Below, piece by piece: positions 1 to 8,322 of a DNA stretch of 49,411 bases (the stretch's first letter is position 1; every line of letters begins with the position of its first letter). The notes below the pieces were generated by a model. That model searched no databases. It saw only the letters and a program-made list of their open reading frames with translations, and had not been told where the DNA came from. A program made the translations under genes and the position numbers. The DNA comes from Cetobacterium sp. ZOR0034. Its GTDB lineage: Bacteria; Fusobacteriota; Fusobacteriia; Fusobacteriales; Fusobacteriaceae. The stretch is taken from assembly GCF_000799075.1 (NCBI RefSeq), contig NZ_JTLI01000051.1:1-49411 (forward strand), read 5' to 3'.

Positions 1-63
1 AATATTGGTTGGTCGAATAACTATTATACCTCAAAGGATTGGAGTAGTTTCAATAAATTTTAA
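1..63 (+). other. Possible 3' end of an upstream ORF
   Basis: Frame 1 is open from the first base to a TAA at 61-63 and would encode about 20 residues rich in Trp, Asn, Ser and Tyr. It could be the C-terminus of a gene lying mostly outside the window. Frame 2 is also open, to position 79, so the reading frame cannot be decided from this fragment. No function can be assigned. Confidence 0.25.
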
Positions 64-97
64 GTTAACAGAAACTTAATTTTAATAGGGGGGCCTT

Positions 98-1153
98 ATG
101 TTTTTAAATTTTATCAACTATTTTAGAGGATTTGCAATTTTACTTATCGTCATCGGACATCTCTTTGGAACTGTCAAAGTATTTAATTATGATGATCCAT
201 ATTTAAATAGTATTTTTACAAAATCTTTTTTTTCACTTGTAAGTGGTGGAACATCTCTTTTTGTTTTTATTTCTGGATTTTTATTTCATCATGTTTTTTA
301 TTCAAGAGGTTTTAATTTTAAAAAGTTCTTGATTAATAAATTGAAAAATGTTCTTTGCCCATATTTAGTTCTTATGACACCTGTTGTGATTTTTCAACTC
401 TTAAATGTTCCTAGATATCAAAAGTTATACTCTTCTACAGGCGAGTTTTTAAAATATCTATTTTTGAGTCTTTATTCTGGAACTATGCTCTTATCAACGT
501 GGTATATTCCGTTTGCATTTTTATTATTTTTATCATCACCTATTTTCATAAAATTTATAGAGATGAAAAAATTTCATAAAACAATTATGTTCGTTTTACT
601 TATTGCAGGAAGTATTGTACATAGACCTGCTCATGATTTCACAGTTAACGTTTTTCAAGCTCTAATATATTTTAGTCCTGTTTACTGTCTAGGTATATAC
701 ATCTCTATGAAAAAAGATGATTTCTTCGAGAAATTTGGAGATAAAAGTTATGTTTTTGGCTTAATTACCCTTGGTATTTTAGCTTTTCAAATATATACAG
801 GAAAATTTATTAACTCACATAAAAGTATTTTAATATATAAAGGATTAGATATTGTTATTTATCAAAAATTCTTTATGTGCTTATTTTTAGTATTATTTTT
901 TAATAAGTTTGAGAAACATTTTAATAAAATATTTAAAAGTATCTTCGATATTCTTGCAGAATATAGTTTTCCTATTTTCTTTTTGCACAACTACATCATT
1001 CAATTTATTTATCCAGCCATTGGATTTGAAAAAGAATCTGGTTATATAGGATTAATACTTTTAACTATACTTACACTTTTCTTGTCTATTGCATTTGCAT
1101 ATATCATAAAGAAAACATTCAAGAAAAATAGCAGATATCTTATTGGAGGATAA
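98..1153 (+). CDS. Acyltransferase 3 family membrane protein
   Basis: The 351-residue protein is hydrophobic throughout, with about ten predicted membrane helices. It opens with the family hallmark RGFAILLIVIGH (residues about 10-21), whose Arg and His are the conserved residues of the OafA/YrhL-type acyltransferase 3 family. Members transfer acetyl or other acyl groups to surface polysaccharides, peptidoglycan or lipids at the cytoplasmic membrane. Length fits a stand-alone family member without an SGNH domain. The start is supported by a GGGGGG ribosome-binding site at 88-93. No sugar biosynthesis genes lie nearby, so the acceptor is unknown. The gene converges on the AIM24 gene across a shared terminator. 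Confidence 0.85.
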   Translation: MFLNFINYFRGFAILLIVIGHLFGTVKVFNYDDPYLNSIFTKSFFSLVSGGTSLFVFISGFLFHHVFYSRGFNFKKFLINKLKNVLCPYLVLMTPVVIFQLLNVPRYQKLYSSTGEFLKYLFLSLYSGTMLLSTWYIPFAFLLFLSSPIFIKFIEMKKFHKTIMFVLLIAGSIVHRPAHDFTVNVFQALIYFSPVYCLGIYISMKKDDFFEKFGDKSYVFGLITLGILAFQIYTGKFINSHKSILIYKGLDIVIYQKFFMCLFLVLFFNKFEKHFNKIFKSIFDILAEYSFPIFFLHNYIIQFIYPAIGFEKESGYIGLILLTILTLFLSIAFAYIIKKTFKKNSRYLIGG

Positions 1154-1171
1154 TATAATCACCTAATCATT

Positions 1172-1213
1172 AAAAAAGCTGCGTATCCATTTTAAAAGAT
1201 ACACAGCTTTTTT
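1172..1213. terminator. Bidirectional intrinsic terminator
   Basis: An inverted repeat with arms at 1172-1187 and 1198-1213 (one C/A mismatch) is flanked by A and T runs on both sides. It can end both the acyltransferase transcript (+) and the AIM24 transcript (-); its right edge touches the AIM24 stop codon. Confidence 0.85.
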
Positions 1214-1905
1214 TATTTTTTATCCTCTTTTGGAAATGGTATATAATCTACTAAAATATCTACAAACGATTGAATATTTCTTGTCTGTATAATTACTTTA
1301 CCCTTACCTTTAAATGTGTTTACCAATCCTTCTCCGGTTCTAAACCCAAGAAGTCCGCTTGCAATTTCAACTTTATAATCTAATGATTCTTGCCAACACA
1401 CAACATGTCCATTATCTATTTGAAATGCTTGTGATCCATCTAACTCTATTTCTACCAAGTCACCAAAACCATTTACCAAAAGTTCTCCCTCTCCTTTAGA
1501 TTTCAAGATGAAAAATCCACCCGTTCTACCTAAAATAGAGTTTATAAATCTTTTTTGTTTTGTTGAAGTATAATCAACAGAGCTATTACAAGCTAAAAAA
1601 CTTCCATCATTTAAGTACCAATGATTTCCATTAGAAACATTTAAAACCTTTATATTTCCAAATCCCTTTGGTGCAATTGCAACTCTTCCATTATCTTTAG
1701 CTGTTGCTACTGACGTGAAAAAATTCTCCCCTCCTAAAAAGGCTTTTCCTATTGCTGAAAAAAATCCTCCATTTACCTTTCCTTGTAAATTTATTGAAGC
1801 ATCCTTATAAACCATGCATCCTGGTTCTATTCTTACACTTTCTCCTTTTTCTAATTGAAACTCAACAAGAGCAGCACTTGTTGAAGATGTCTGAACTATT
1901 TTCAT
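1213..1905 (-). CDS. AIM24 family protein (TIGR00266-like)
   Basis: The 230-residue soluble protein matches the AIM24/TIGR00266 family in length and pattern. It has a beta-rich fold with many Gly residues, an early EPGCMVYKDASINL segment (about residues 27-40) and a GRTGGFF motif near residue 127. These proteins have a tryptophan-RNA-binding-attenuator-like fold and no settled biochemical role. There is no signal peptide or membrane helix. A GGAGG site precedes the ATG. It lies 49 bp downstream of tag on the same strand and could share its transcript, although no functional link is evident. The family assignment is confident; function is unknown. Confidence 0.8.
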   Translation of the reverse strand: MKIVQTSSTSAALVEFQLEKGESVRIEPGCMVYKDASINLQGKVNGGFFSAIGKAFLGGENFFTSVATAKDNGRVAIAPKGFGNIKVLNVSNGNHWYLNDGSFLACNSSVDYTSTKQKRFINSILGRTGGFFILKSKGEGELLVNGFGDLVEIELDGSQAFQIDNGHVVCWQESLDYKVEIASGLLGFRTGEGLVNTFKGKGKVIIQTRNIQSFVDILVDYIPFPKEDKK

Positions 1906-1954
1906 TTCTCCTCCTTTTAAATTTTAATATATATCTTTTCTATTAGAATATCAT

Positions 1955-2503
1955 TTAATCGCGAAATTCACAATCTAATAGATGGTCATTAATTATCCCT
2001 ACTGCCTGAAGATAAGAATAAACCGTTGTGCTTCCTAAAAATTTAAATCCTCTTTTTTTCAAATCTTTTGCTATTAAATCTGAAAGTTCACTTTTTGATG
2101 GTACTTCCTCTAGAGTTTTCCAACTATTTTTTATAATTTCATTCTCTGTAAAAGACCAAATATATCTATTGAAACTACCAAATTCATTGCTTATTTTTAA
2201 AAATTGTTTTGCATTATTTATTGATGCTTCTATTTTTTTTAAATTTCTAACTATTCCCGAATTATTCATCATCTCTTTTATTTTGTCTTCATCATATTTA
2301 GATACTTTAGAGGGATCGAACTCACTATACTCCTTTCGATAATTTTCTCTTTTTTTCAATATAGTTATCCAACTCAATCCCGATTGAGCTGACTCCAAAA
2401 CTAAAAATTCAAAGTGTTTATTATCATCATAAACAGCTTTCCCCCACTCTTTATCATGATATTCTCTATAAAGTTCGCTACTTTCACACCAGGAACATCT
2501 CAT
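1955..2503 (-). CDS. tag: DNA-3-methyladenine glycosylase I
   Basis: The 182-residue protein excises 3-methyladenine from alkylated DNA, the first step of base excision repair. It has the Tag signature throughout. The N-terminal Cys3 and His16 (MRCSWCESSELYREYHDKEW) and the C-terminal NDHLLDC supply the four zinc ligands known for the family, and an AQSGLSW segment lies near residue 39. Length is typical (about 185). The start overlaps the stop of the upstream PTS gene by 4 bp (ATGA type), so the two are translationally coupled. That pairing of repair enzyme and sugar permease has no obvious functional logic. Confidence 0.95.
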   Translation of the reverse strand: MRCSWCESSELYREYHDKEWGKAVYDDNKHFEFLVLESAQSGLSWITILKKRENYRKEYSEFDPSKVSKYDEDKIKEMMNNSGIVRNLKKIEASINNAKQFLKISNEFGSFNRYIWSFTENEIIKNSWKTLEEVPSKSELSDLIAKDLKKRGFKFLGSTTVYSYLQAVGIINDHLLDCEFRD

Positions 2504-3801
2504 TTTTGTTCTCCTTTCTCACTACTCTCTTTCATTGACATCTTTTTATCATAAGCTTTTAAAAATGGATAGTATACGATTGCCATCAAAACAATATTAA
2601 AAAGACATAACAACACAGCTCTTATATCTCCTCCTGTTGTCAAATATGCCCCAATAGGAGCAGGGAATGTCCACGGTGCTAGAATTGCTGGTCTTGAGAT
2701 TAAATTCAGCGACATTGCGGTATAAGAAACTATCGTTGCTAGTACAGGCCCTAACATAAATGGTATTGTAAAAAATGGATTCAACATAATCGGTAATCCA
2801 AATATAACGGGTTCATTTATATTAAATAACGAAGGAATGATTGTTGCTCTTCCCATATCCTTTAAATATTTCGATTTTGAAAATAACAATAAACAAACTA
2901 ATGATAATGTCCCCCCTGCTCCTCCAATCCATACAAACCATTGAAAAAATGGTTCAGGAGTTATATACGGTAAAGTATCACTACCGTTTTGCATAGCCTC
3001 TGCATTTGATGCTAACATTTCTAACCAAATTGGTCTTGCTATGGCTCCTATTATTGATACACCATGGATTCCTGCTGTCCAAAGCATTGTTATTAATATA
3101 ACCATAACCACTGCCCCAACTGGTGTATCAACTATCCCTTTTAACGGATTAAATATATTATTAAAAACATTATGAATATCAAATTTAAATATCACAAAAA
3201 CTATCCATGTTAAAAATACAACTGCTACTGTTGGAAAAAGAGCTTCAAATGATCTAACAACGGATTCAGGAACACCCTCTGGCATTTTTATAATCAAATT
3301 TTTTCTTTTAAAAAAATTTAAAGTTTCCACAGCAAATAAAGCCATTACAATTCCTACAAACAACCCTGCTCCACCTAATTTTCCCATAGGTAATACAAAC
3401 CCTAAACTTTCACCTGTATTAGATACTGCCGTCGATGGTAATATCGTCATAAAATACGCTAAAAGTGACAATGTTCCACCCGAAACTCCATCCAACTTAT
3501 ACCATCTAGATAAGCTATGACCTATATTATATGTCGCATAAATTGCTACTAATCCCATAGTTATTCTAAAAGGAATAAGTATATCTCCTATATTTTTTTG
3601 AATCCAAAGAAATATTGACATACTTTCTTTTAAGCTTTGAGGAACCGGTGGAAATGCTATTATCAAAAAGAAGCTTCCTACAATAGTAAGAGGAATTGTG
3701 GATACCATTCCATCTCTTATTGCTCTCAAATGTCTTTGCTCAGCCAATTTTATCATAGGTTCCATAAATAAATTTTCAATAAATGAATAAAACTTTTTCA
3801 T
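2500..3801 (-). CDS. PTS sugar permease, EIIC, cellobiose/lactose type
   Basis: The 433-residue polytopic membrane protein resembles the EIIC component of the lactose/cellobiose/chitobiose PTS family (CelB/LicC-like). It carries the N-terminal ENLFMEPMIKLAEQRHLRAI segment and the FNINEPVIFGLPIMLNP motif near residue 330, which holds the conserved NEP sugar-binding residues. The start is placed at 3801 because a strong GGGAGGG ribosome-binding site sits just upstream; an ATG 39 bp further up has no such site. No EIIA, EIIB or glycosidase gene adjoins it, so it must borrow partner proteins from elsewhere. Substrate is probably a beta-linked disaccharide or aryl-glucoside. It has its own promoter and a hairpin in its leader. 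Confidence 0.9.
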   Translation of the reverse strand: MKKFYSFIENLFMEPMIKLAEQRHLRAIRDGMVSTIPLTIVGSFFLIIAFPPVPQSLKESMSIFLWIQKNIGDILIPFRITMGLVAIYATYNIGHSLSRWYKLDGVSGGTLSLLAYFMTILPSTAVSNTGESLGFVLPMGKLGGAGLFVGIVMALFAVETLNFFKRKNLIIKMPEGVPESVVRSFEALFPTVAVVFLTWIVFVIFKFDIHNVFNNIFNPLKGIVDTPVGAVVMVILITMLWTAGIHGVSIIGAIARPIWLEMLASNAEAMQNGSDTLPYITPEPFFQWFVWIGGAGGTLSLVCLLLFSKSKYLKDMGRATIIPSLFNINEPVIFGLPIMLNPFFTIPFMLGPVLATIVSYTAMSLNLISRPAILAPWTFPAPIGAYLTTGGDIRAVLLCLFNIVLMAIVYYPFLKAYDKKMSMKESSEKGEQK

Positions 3802-3827
3802 ATTTTCCCTCCCAAATTTAAAATTGT

Positions 3828-3872
3828 AAAAAGCTACCAATATTTTTATCTATGATAAATTGGTAGCTTTTT
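3828..3872 (-). terminator. Hairpin: end of eut operon and leader of PTS gene
   Basis: A perfect 13-bp stem (3828-3840 with 3860-3872), plus an inner 6-bp stem (3845-3850 with 3854-3859), ends in a T run on the minus strand. It is a plausible terminator for the long eut operon. It also lies downstream of the PTS promoter at 3885-3913 and ends 15 nt from the PTS ribosome-binding site. It must therefore be passed by, or regulate, PTS transcription too. No BglG/LicT-type RNA target was recognised. Confidence 0.8.
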
Positions 3873-3884
3873 ATAATATTATCC

Positions 3885-3913
3885 TATATACTTCATTTTT
3901 TATTTTTTGTCAA
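3885..3913 (-). promoter_or_regulatory. Promoter of PTS-tag transcript
   Basis: A perfect -35 box TTGACA (3908-3913) and a -10 box TATATA (3885-3890) are separated by 17 bp. The -35 box abuts the stop codon of the last eut gene. The -10 region continues TATATAGGATA, the same 11 bases found in the promoter at the head of the eut operon. Confidence 0.75.
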
Positions 3914-3914
3914 A

Positions 3915-5033
3915 TTATTCTCCAAAATATATTCTTAATAAAAGTTTTATATATTCCTCATCATTTAATTTATTTGAATTATATTCTGTACATATATCCT
4001 CTTTTATATCTTCTAATATCTCTGGAATTTTAATTTTGAACTCTTCAAAATTTATACCTAAATCTTTTAAAGATTTTTCTATTCCTAAATTTTCTTTTAG
4101 TTTTTTTACAAATTCATTAAATAAATTTTTTCCATTTTCATCATCAATTGGATTAAAATCTAAAAGTTTTGCTAGTTCACTATATCTTTTCCAAGCTTTT
4201 GTATTAACTTCAATTATATATGGCATTATTATAGCATTGGCTCTTCCATGAGATATATGAAACTTTGCTCCAATAGAGTGTGCTATACTATGATTAATAC
4301 CTAAAGATGAGTTATTAAAAGCTATTCCAGCCATACAAGAAGCATACTGTACATTTTCTCTTGGAAGTAGTAGCTGTGGATTATTAAAGTGATTTACTAA
4401 ATTCTCTTTTATAATTTTTATAGCTTCTTTAGCTGATGAATTTGTAAATGGTGTTGCTATTGTAGAAACATAGGCCTCTAATGCATGGGTTAAAACATCC
4501 ATACCTGTATCTGCAATTATCTTAGATGGAAGTGTCTTCATAAATTCTGGATTTAATATTGCTAGATCCGGTAACATATCTTCATTAGCTAGTGCAATTT
4601 TTTTATCTCCTTTAGATATAACACTGTACGATGTCACTTCTGATCCTGTGCCACTTGTTGTTGGTATTGCTATAAAGTACGGCTTCTCTCTTTTTATTTT
4701 TAATTCATTCTCTATTTTCAAATTAAAATACAAAATACCTTTACAAGCATCTATTGGTGAACCACCACCTAAACCAATTACACACTGAGGAGAAAAATAA
4801 ACAATCTCTTTTAATCCTCTTTCGACTATCTCTACTGTTGGATTGGGAGTTACATCTTTAAATATTTTTACTTTCGAATTTTTAGGTAACTTTTCTAAAA
4901 TTTTATCCACTATTTTCAAATCTACCATAGCTTTATCTGTCACTATAAGGTAACTTGAATATTTTAACGCCTTCAAATATTCTAAAGAATCTTCACCTGA
5001 TTTTATTTTTGGTTTTATAAAATATTCTCTCAT
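3915..5033 (-). CDS. eutG: Iron-containing alcohol dehydrogenase (EutG type)
   Basis: The 372-residue group III alcohol dehydrogenase is expected to reduce acetaldehyde to ethanol, regenerating NAD+ inside the ethanolamine microcompartment. Seen in the sequence are the NAD-binding GGGSPIDACKG (about residues 92-102), the TPNPTVE segment near 61, and the iron-binding region from DVLTHALEAYVS through HSIAHSIG to HISHGRAN, which carries the metal ligands. It is the last gene of the eut operon, 8 bp after the cupin EutQ gene. Position and family support EutG, although a general Fe-ADH role cannot be excluded. A second Fe-ADH lies at 40594. Confidence 0.9.
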   Translation of the reverse strand: MREYFIKPKIKSGEDSLEYLKALKYSSYLIVTDKAMVDLKIVDKILEKLPKNSKVKIFKDVTPNPTVEIVERGLKEIVYFSPQCVIGLGGGSPIDACKGILYFNLKIENELKIKREKPYFIAIPTTSGTGSEVTSYSVISKGDKKIALANEDMLPDLAILNPEFMKTLPSKIIADTGMDVLTHALEAYVSTIATPFTNSSAKEAIKIIKENLVNHFNNPQLLLPRENVQYASCMAGIAFNNSSLGINHSIAHSIGAKFHISHGRANAIIMPYIIEVNTKAWKRYSELAKLLDFNPIDDENGKNLFNEFVKKLKENLGIEKSLKDLGINFEEFKIKIPEILEDIKEDICTEYNSNKLNDEEYIKLLLRIYFGE

Positions 5034-5041
5034 AACCTCAC

Positions 5042-5488
5042 CTACTTTTGCTCCATCCAGTTAGCTGGATAGACAACATAAATAAACTTAGCATATTCTG
5101 TAGCTTTAAATTTTATATTTGATCCCTTTGGAATCAAAAGAACATCTCCTTTTTCACCTACAATTGTTCTTCCATCTATTACAATTTCTAATTTACCCTC
5201 TATTACATAATCAATTTCATCATAATTTAATGTCCAATCGAATGTACTTTTTGTCATCTCCATCATACCCGCACCAATTCTAGGACTTTCTTCTAAAGAG
5301 AATAAATCTGTTACATAAACTTGATCTTGAGGATTTCCTGTATCAAACCTAACTTTCTCTATCTTTTCAGCTTTTACAACAGCCACACCAGATAGATCTA
5401 CATGCTTTATACTTTTTTCTCCTCTTAACTCTTTCTCTATAACTTTTCTAATTATTTTTTCTAGTTCTAACTCATCTATATTTATCAT
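5042..5488 (-). CDS. eutQ: EutQ cupin domain protein
   Basis: The 148-residue protein corresponds to the C-terminal cupin half of enterobacterial EutQ. The diagnostic stretch WTLNYDEIDYVIEGKLEI (about residues 86-103) and the terminal VVYPANW are shared with that family. EutQ of Salmonella has been reported to have acetate kinase activity and to matter for compartment assembly. Instead of the usual EutQ N-terminal domain, this protein starts with a short amphipathic helix (INIDELELEKIIRKVIEKEL) followed by a linker, which looks like an encapsulation tag. The missing N-terminal domain is encoded separately at 6563-6829, on the other side of eutH. Start and eutH stop overlap by 4 bp. Confidence 0.9.
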   Translation of the reverse strand: MINIDELELEKIIRKVIEKELRGEKSIKHVDLSGVAVVKAEKIEKVRFDTGNPQDQVYVTDLFSLEESPRIGAGMMEMTKSTFDWTLNYDEIDYVIEGKLEIVIDGRTIVGEKGDVLLIPKGSNIKFKATEYAKFIYVVYPANWMEQK

Positions 5489-6573
5489 TTTGCTTCACCC
5501 TCTATATTTCTGAACATAAATTTTGCTAAAATGACTGCTGTTACACCACCAACTAATTTTCCAACAACCATTGGGAATATCATTTGTGAATCCACTCCCG
5601 CAGTAAACCCTAAGTGATCTCCAAATACGAAAGCCGCACTTACAGCAAAGGCTACGTTTATTACTTTACCTTTTTTATCCATCTCTTTCATTAGTCCAAA
5701 CATCGGAATATTATTAGCAAGTGTTGCCACTAATCCTGCCGCTGCTTTTTCATTCATTCCCAATGATTCTCCAAGTTTTGTAAGTGGTTTATTTAAAACT
5801 TTAGTTAAGAATAGTACTAATGGAAACGCACCAGCTAGTGTGATTGCAATACTTCCTACAATTTCAATACCGTCTGTTATTGGAGCCATTCCTGGGATAA
5901 CAACGATTCCTGTTAATGTTTCAATTATTGATGCAGCTAATCCAATTGTTATAACTATAACTACGCCTTTTCCAAAAATCGTGAATCCACTAGTCATTTT
6001 TTCAGGTATTTTCCAAAGACCTAAAGAGATTAAAGCTGAAAATATTATTATTGGAAGTAGATTTGAAACTATCAATTCTAATGGGAATCCTGCTGTTAAT
6101 CCACCTGCTAAACAACCAATTGGTATTGTAATCATACCTGCTAATATACCTTTCGCAAGATACGGTCTATCCTCTTTTTCGATTATTCCAAGTGCTACTG
6201 GTATTGTAAAAACAATAGTTGGTCCCATCATTGCACCTAAAATTAATCCTGCAAATTTCCCAGCTTCAGGTGAAAGAGCTAGTTCCATTGCTAGTGGATA
6301 CCCACCCATATCATTTGCCAATAATGTTGTAGCAAACATTGCTGAATCTGCTCCAAGCATTGTATACGCTGGTGAAATTATTGGTCGAAGTATTTTAGCC
6401 AGTACTGGAGCAAGAGAAATCACTCCTATCATTGCTAAAGCTAAAGCTCCCATTGCCATAATTCCCTCTTCAAACTTCTCACCATAACCAAATTTATTCC
6501 CTAAACACTTATCAATCGCACCAATTACCATGAATAAAACCATTATATAAATGATAATCTCATTAATACCCAT
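5485..6573 (-). CDS. eutH: Ethanolamine transporter EutH
   Basis: The 362-residue integral membrane protein has about ten hydrophobic helices and matches EutH, which imports ethanolamine at the cytoplasmic membrane. Recognisable EutH segments include IGAIDKCLGNKFGYGEKFEEG (residues about 18-38), MGPTIVFTIPVALGIIEKED (about 115-134) and LANNIPMFGLMKEMD near 285. The start has an AAAGGGGG ribosome-binding site and overlaps the end of the small upstream gene by 11 bp. It also overlaps the downstream eutQ cupin gene by 4 bp, so translation is coupled on both sides. The long open frame on the opposite strand here is a codon-bias shadow. Confidence 0.95.
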   Translation of the reverse strand: MGINEIIIYIMVLFMVIGAIDKCLGNKFGYGEKFEEGIMAMGALALAMIGVISLAPVLAKILRPIISPAYTMLGADSAMFATTLLANDMGGYPLAMELALSPEAGKFAGLILGAMMGPTIVFTIPVALGIIEKEDRPYLAKGILAGMITIPIGCLAGGLTAGFPLELIVSNLLPIIIFSALISLGLWKIPEKMTSGFTIFGKGVVIVITIGLAASIIETLTGIVVIPGMAPITDGIEIVGSIAITLAGAFPLVLFLTKVLNKPLTKLGESLGMNEKAAAGLVATLANNIPMFGLMKEMDKKGKVINVAFAVSAAFVFGDHLGFTAGVDSQMIFPMVVGKLVGGVTAVILAKFMFRNIEGEAK

Positions 6574-6829
6574 TATTTATACCCCCTTTAACTTTTTTTA
6601 GAACTTCACCGATCACTCTTTCGTCTGATACATTAAAATCTTTAGTTAAAATCAATTTGATTCTTTCTTCTAAACTTTTACAACCATCAGATATATATCT
6701 AATTTTTATCCCTTTATTTTTTAAATAATCATTCACTTTAGGAAGAAGAATCATATCTTTTGATATATTTAATTCATCTCCTATTATAAGTTCCTCTACA
6801 TTTTCCAAGGTAATAAGTTTCTTTTTCAT
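6563..6829 (-). CDS. Detached EutQ N-terminal domain protein
   Basis: The 88-residue protein aligns by eye with the N-terminal half of enterobacterial EutQ. It starts KKLITLENVEEL, has a central ILLPKVNDYLKNKGIKIRY in the place of the IITPEAREVAELLGFTI segment, and ends with an amphipathic helix (DERVIGEVLKKVKG) where EutQ has its SLVAQLMEKVLKE helix. So EutQ appears split into this piece and the cupin at 5042-5488. A related module is seen at the N-terminus of EutT and the C-terminus of the 7086-7682 protein. Role is unknown; scaffolding or shell attachment is a reasonable guess. It starts directly after the eutN stop codon. Confidence 0.75.
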   Translation of the reverse strand: MKKKLITLENVEELIIGDELNISKDMILLPKVNDYLKNKGIKIRYISDGCKSLEERIKLILTKDFNVSDERVIGEVLKKVKGGINNGY

Positions 6830-7081
6830 CTATTCACCTTCCTCAAATCCATCTATAATACCAATTGTCACAGCATCAATTGGTATACTTTCATTTTCTA
6901 AAACTTTTCTCGCTCCACTTCCTTTTGTTATAAGAACCATGTCTCCTGTTCCAGCCCCGATATAATCACATACAACTATTTTTTCTCCATTTTCAAGTTG
7001 AGCTATCATAAATTTCAAACCATTTAAAGACTCATCTTTCCTTGTTGCCCAAACATTTCCAATAATTTTTCCTATAACCAT
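6830..7081 (-). CDS. eutN: EutN shell vertex protein (BMC-P)
   Basis: The 83-residue protein belongs to the EutN/CcmL family, whose pentamers cap the vertices of bacterial microcompartments. Family marks are the start MVIGKIIGNVWATRKDESL, the VVCDYIGAGTGDMVLITKGSG stretch (about residues 36-56) and PIDAVTIGIID at the end. Length is typical (80-95). It lies between the EutQ-N-like gene, which begins one base after it, and the 198-residue Eut protein upstream. It is the only pentamer-type gene in the operon, so it is probably the sole vertex protein. Confidence 0.95.
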   Translation of the reverse strand: MVIGKIIGNVWATRKDESLNGLKFMIAQLENGEKIVVCDYIGAGTGDMVLITKGSGARKVLENESIPIDAVTIGIIDGFEEGE

Positions 7082-7085
7082 AAAA

Positions 7086-7682
7086 TCACCCTTTTTTTAT
7101 TTCTAAAGCTGAATTTTTTAAATATTCTTTGGCTGAGTCTGTTATAAAAATTTTATCTGAAACAACTATCTCATCTGTTGCTTCTCTTTCTATCTCTTTC
7201 ACATCTTTTAGAGTCATAACTTTTTTGTCAAAATATTTTTTTCTTTTTGTATTGTCTAAATGATCAAGAACTTCTATTTTTTTTATAATTTTTATTCCCA
7301 TCTCCTTTAGTTCTTTTTCATAATTTAAATACTTATCAGTTATTTTTTTTATTTCACAGCTATAACTTCGCCAAGATATTCCCTCCTCTATTAAATATAT
7401 ATTTTTATTTTTTAATAGAGATTTTATTATCAACTCTGTTTTTGGATTTATATATGTTGCATTTGAAATGGAAAATAACTCATCAATTTCCAATGAAAAA
7501 ACTACTATTTTATTGCTTTCATCTGAAATATGAAATCTTTTTTCTAACTCCTCTTTTAGTATTAAATCCTCTCCTAAAAGAGTTATCTTTTCTTTCATGT
7601 TTTGTTCTTGTGAACTATTTTTCTCTCTTATGTACTTTTCTATCTCTTTTCTTATAATATCTAATAAATCATTTTCATTCAT
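7086..7682 (-). CDS. Ethanolamine utilisation protein of unknown function (TIGR02536-like)
   Basis: The 198-residue protein is of a type found in eut loci of Firmicutes and relatives, without a known activity. The N-terminus (MNENDLLDIIRKEIEKYIRE) is an amphipathic helix resembling encapsulation peptides. The middle is a nucleotide-fold-like alpha/beta region. The C-terminal 45 residues (VMTLKDVKEIER then FITDSAKEYLKNSALEIK) repeat the module seen in EutT and the detached EutQ N-domain. The start at 7682 is chosen because a GGAGAG ribosome-binding site lies just before it; the ATG at 7694 is part of that site. It overlaps pduL by 8 bp. Confidence 0.75.
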   Translation of the reverse strand: MNENDLLDIIRKEIEKYIREKNSSQEQNMKEKITLLGEDLILKEELEKRFHISDESNKIVVFSLEIDELFSISNATYINPKTELIIKSLLKNKNIYLIEEGISWRSYSCEIKKITDKYLNYEKELKEMGIKIIKKIEVLDHLDNTKRKKYFDKKVMTLKDVKEIEREATDEIVVSDKIFITDSAKEYLKNSALEIKKG

Positions 7683-8322
7683 AAATCTCTCCATAAGAGT
7701 CTTTAGTTAGAAAACAAGCATTCGCCTCATCATAATCTATATGCATATTTAGAGAAAATCTATTATTCACTCTCACAACAACATCCTCAAAAATCATTGG
7801 CCTTAAACTACCACAAATTTTTACTTTTACTTTATCCTTATCTTTTAAGTTTAATCTTCTTGAATCTTCTTCTGTCATATGAATGTGATTTTTAGCTACT
7901 ATTACTCCCTCTTTTAATTTTAAGTATCTATCACCATTTGTTATTAAAATTCCCGGAGTATCTTTTGTGCTTCCAGATTCTCTTAAAACAGGAGTTACGC
8001 CTAAATTTCTCGCATCTGTTAATGAAAGTTCAACTTGGGTATTTCCTCTAAATGGACCTAAAACTATTACTCCCTCTATTACTCCTTTGGAACCAATTAA
8101 TCTAACTCTTTCCTTACAAGCATATTGGCCAGGTTGAGATAAATCTTTCATTTTATTAAACTGATATCTCTCTCCAAATAAAATCTCTGCATCCTTTTCT
8201 GAAAGGTGAATATGTCTACCTGAAGCTTCTATTGGAATTCTTTTTATATTTTTACACTCTTTTTGATTTAACTCTTTTTCTATAGCATCCTTTACTAATT
8301 TTACAATCTCATCGATTTCCAT
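7675..8322 (-). CDS. pduL: PduL-type phosphate acyltransferase
   Basis: The 215-residue enzyme converts acetyl-CoA and phosphate to acetyl-phosphate, recycling CoA within the microcompartment. PduL features are GRHIHLSEKD (about residues 34-43) and NHIHMTEEDSRR (about 145-156), which carry the zinc-binding histidines, and LGPFRGNTQVELS with the conserved Arg. It takes the place of the unrelated EutD found in enterobacterial eut operons. The first 20 residues (EIDEIVKLVKDAIEKELNQ) form the usual PduL encapsulation helix. It overlaps eutT by 14 bp and the following gene by 8 bp. Confidence 0.93.
   Translation of the reverse strand: MEIDEIVKLVKDAIEKELNQKECKNIKRIPIEASGRHIHLSEKDAEILFGERYQFNKMKDLSQPGQYACKERVRLIGSKGVIEGVIVLGPFRGNTQVELSLTDARNLGVTPVLRESGSTKDTPGILITNGDRYLKLKEGVIVAKNHIHMTEEDSRRLNLKDKDKVKVKICGSLRPMIFEDVVVRVNNRFSLNMHIDYDEANACFLTKDSYGEIYE

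Noticed and set aside
5840-6487. Long open frame on the plus strand opposite eutH
   Set aside because: It mirrors the eutH coding frame, is rich in Ile/Pro from reversed codons, has no ribosome-binding site and resembles no family.
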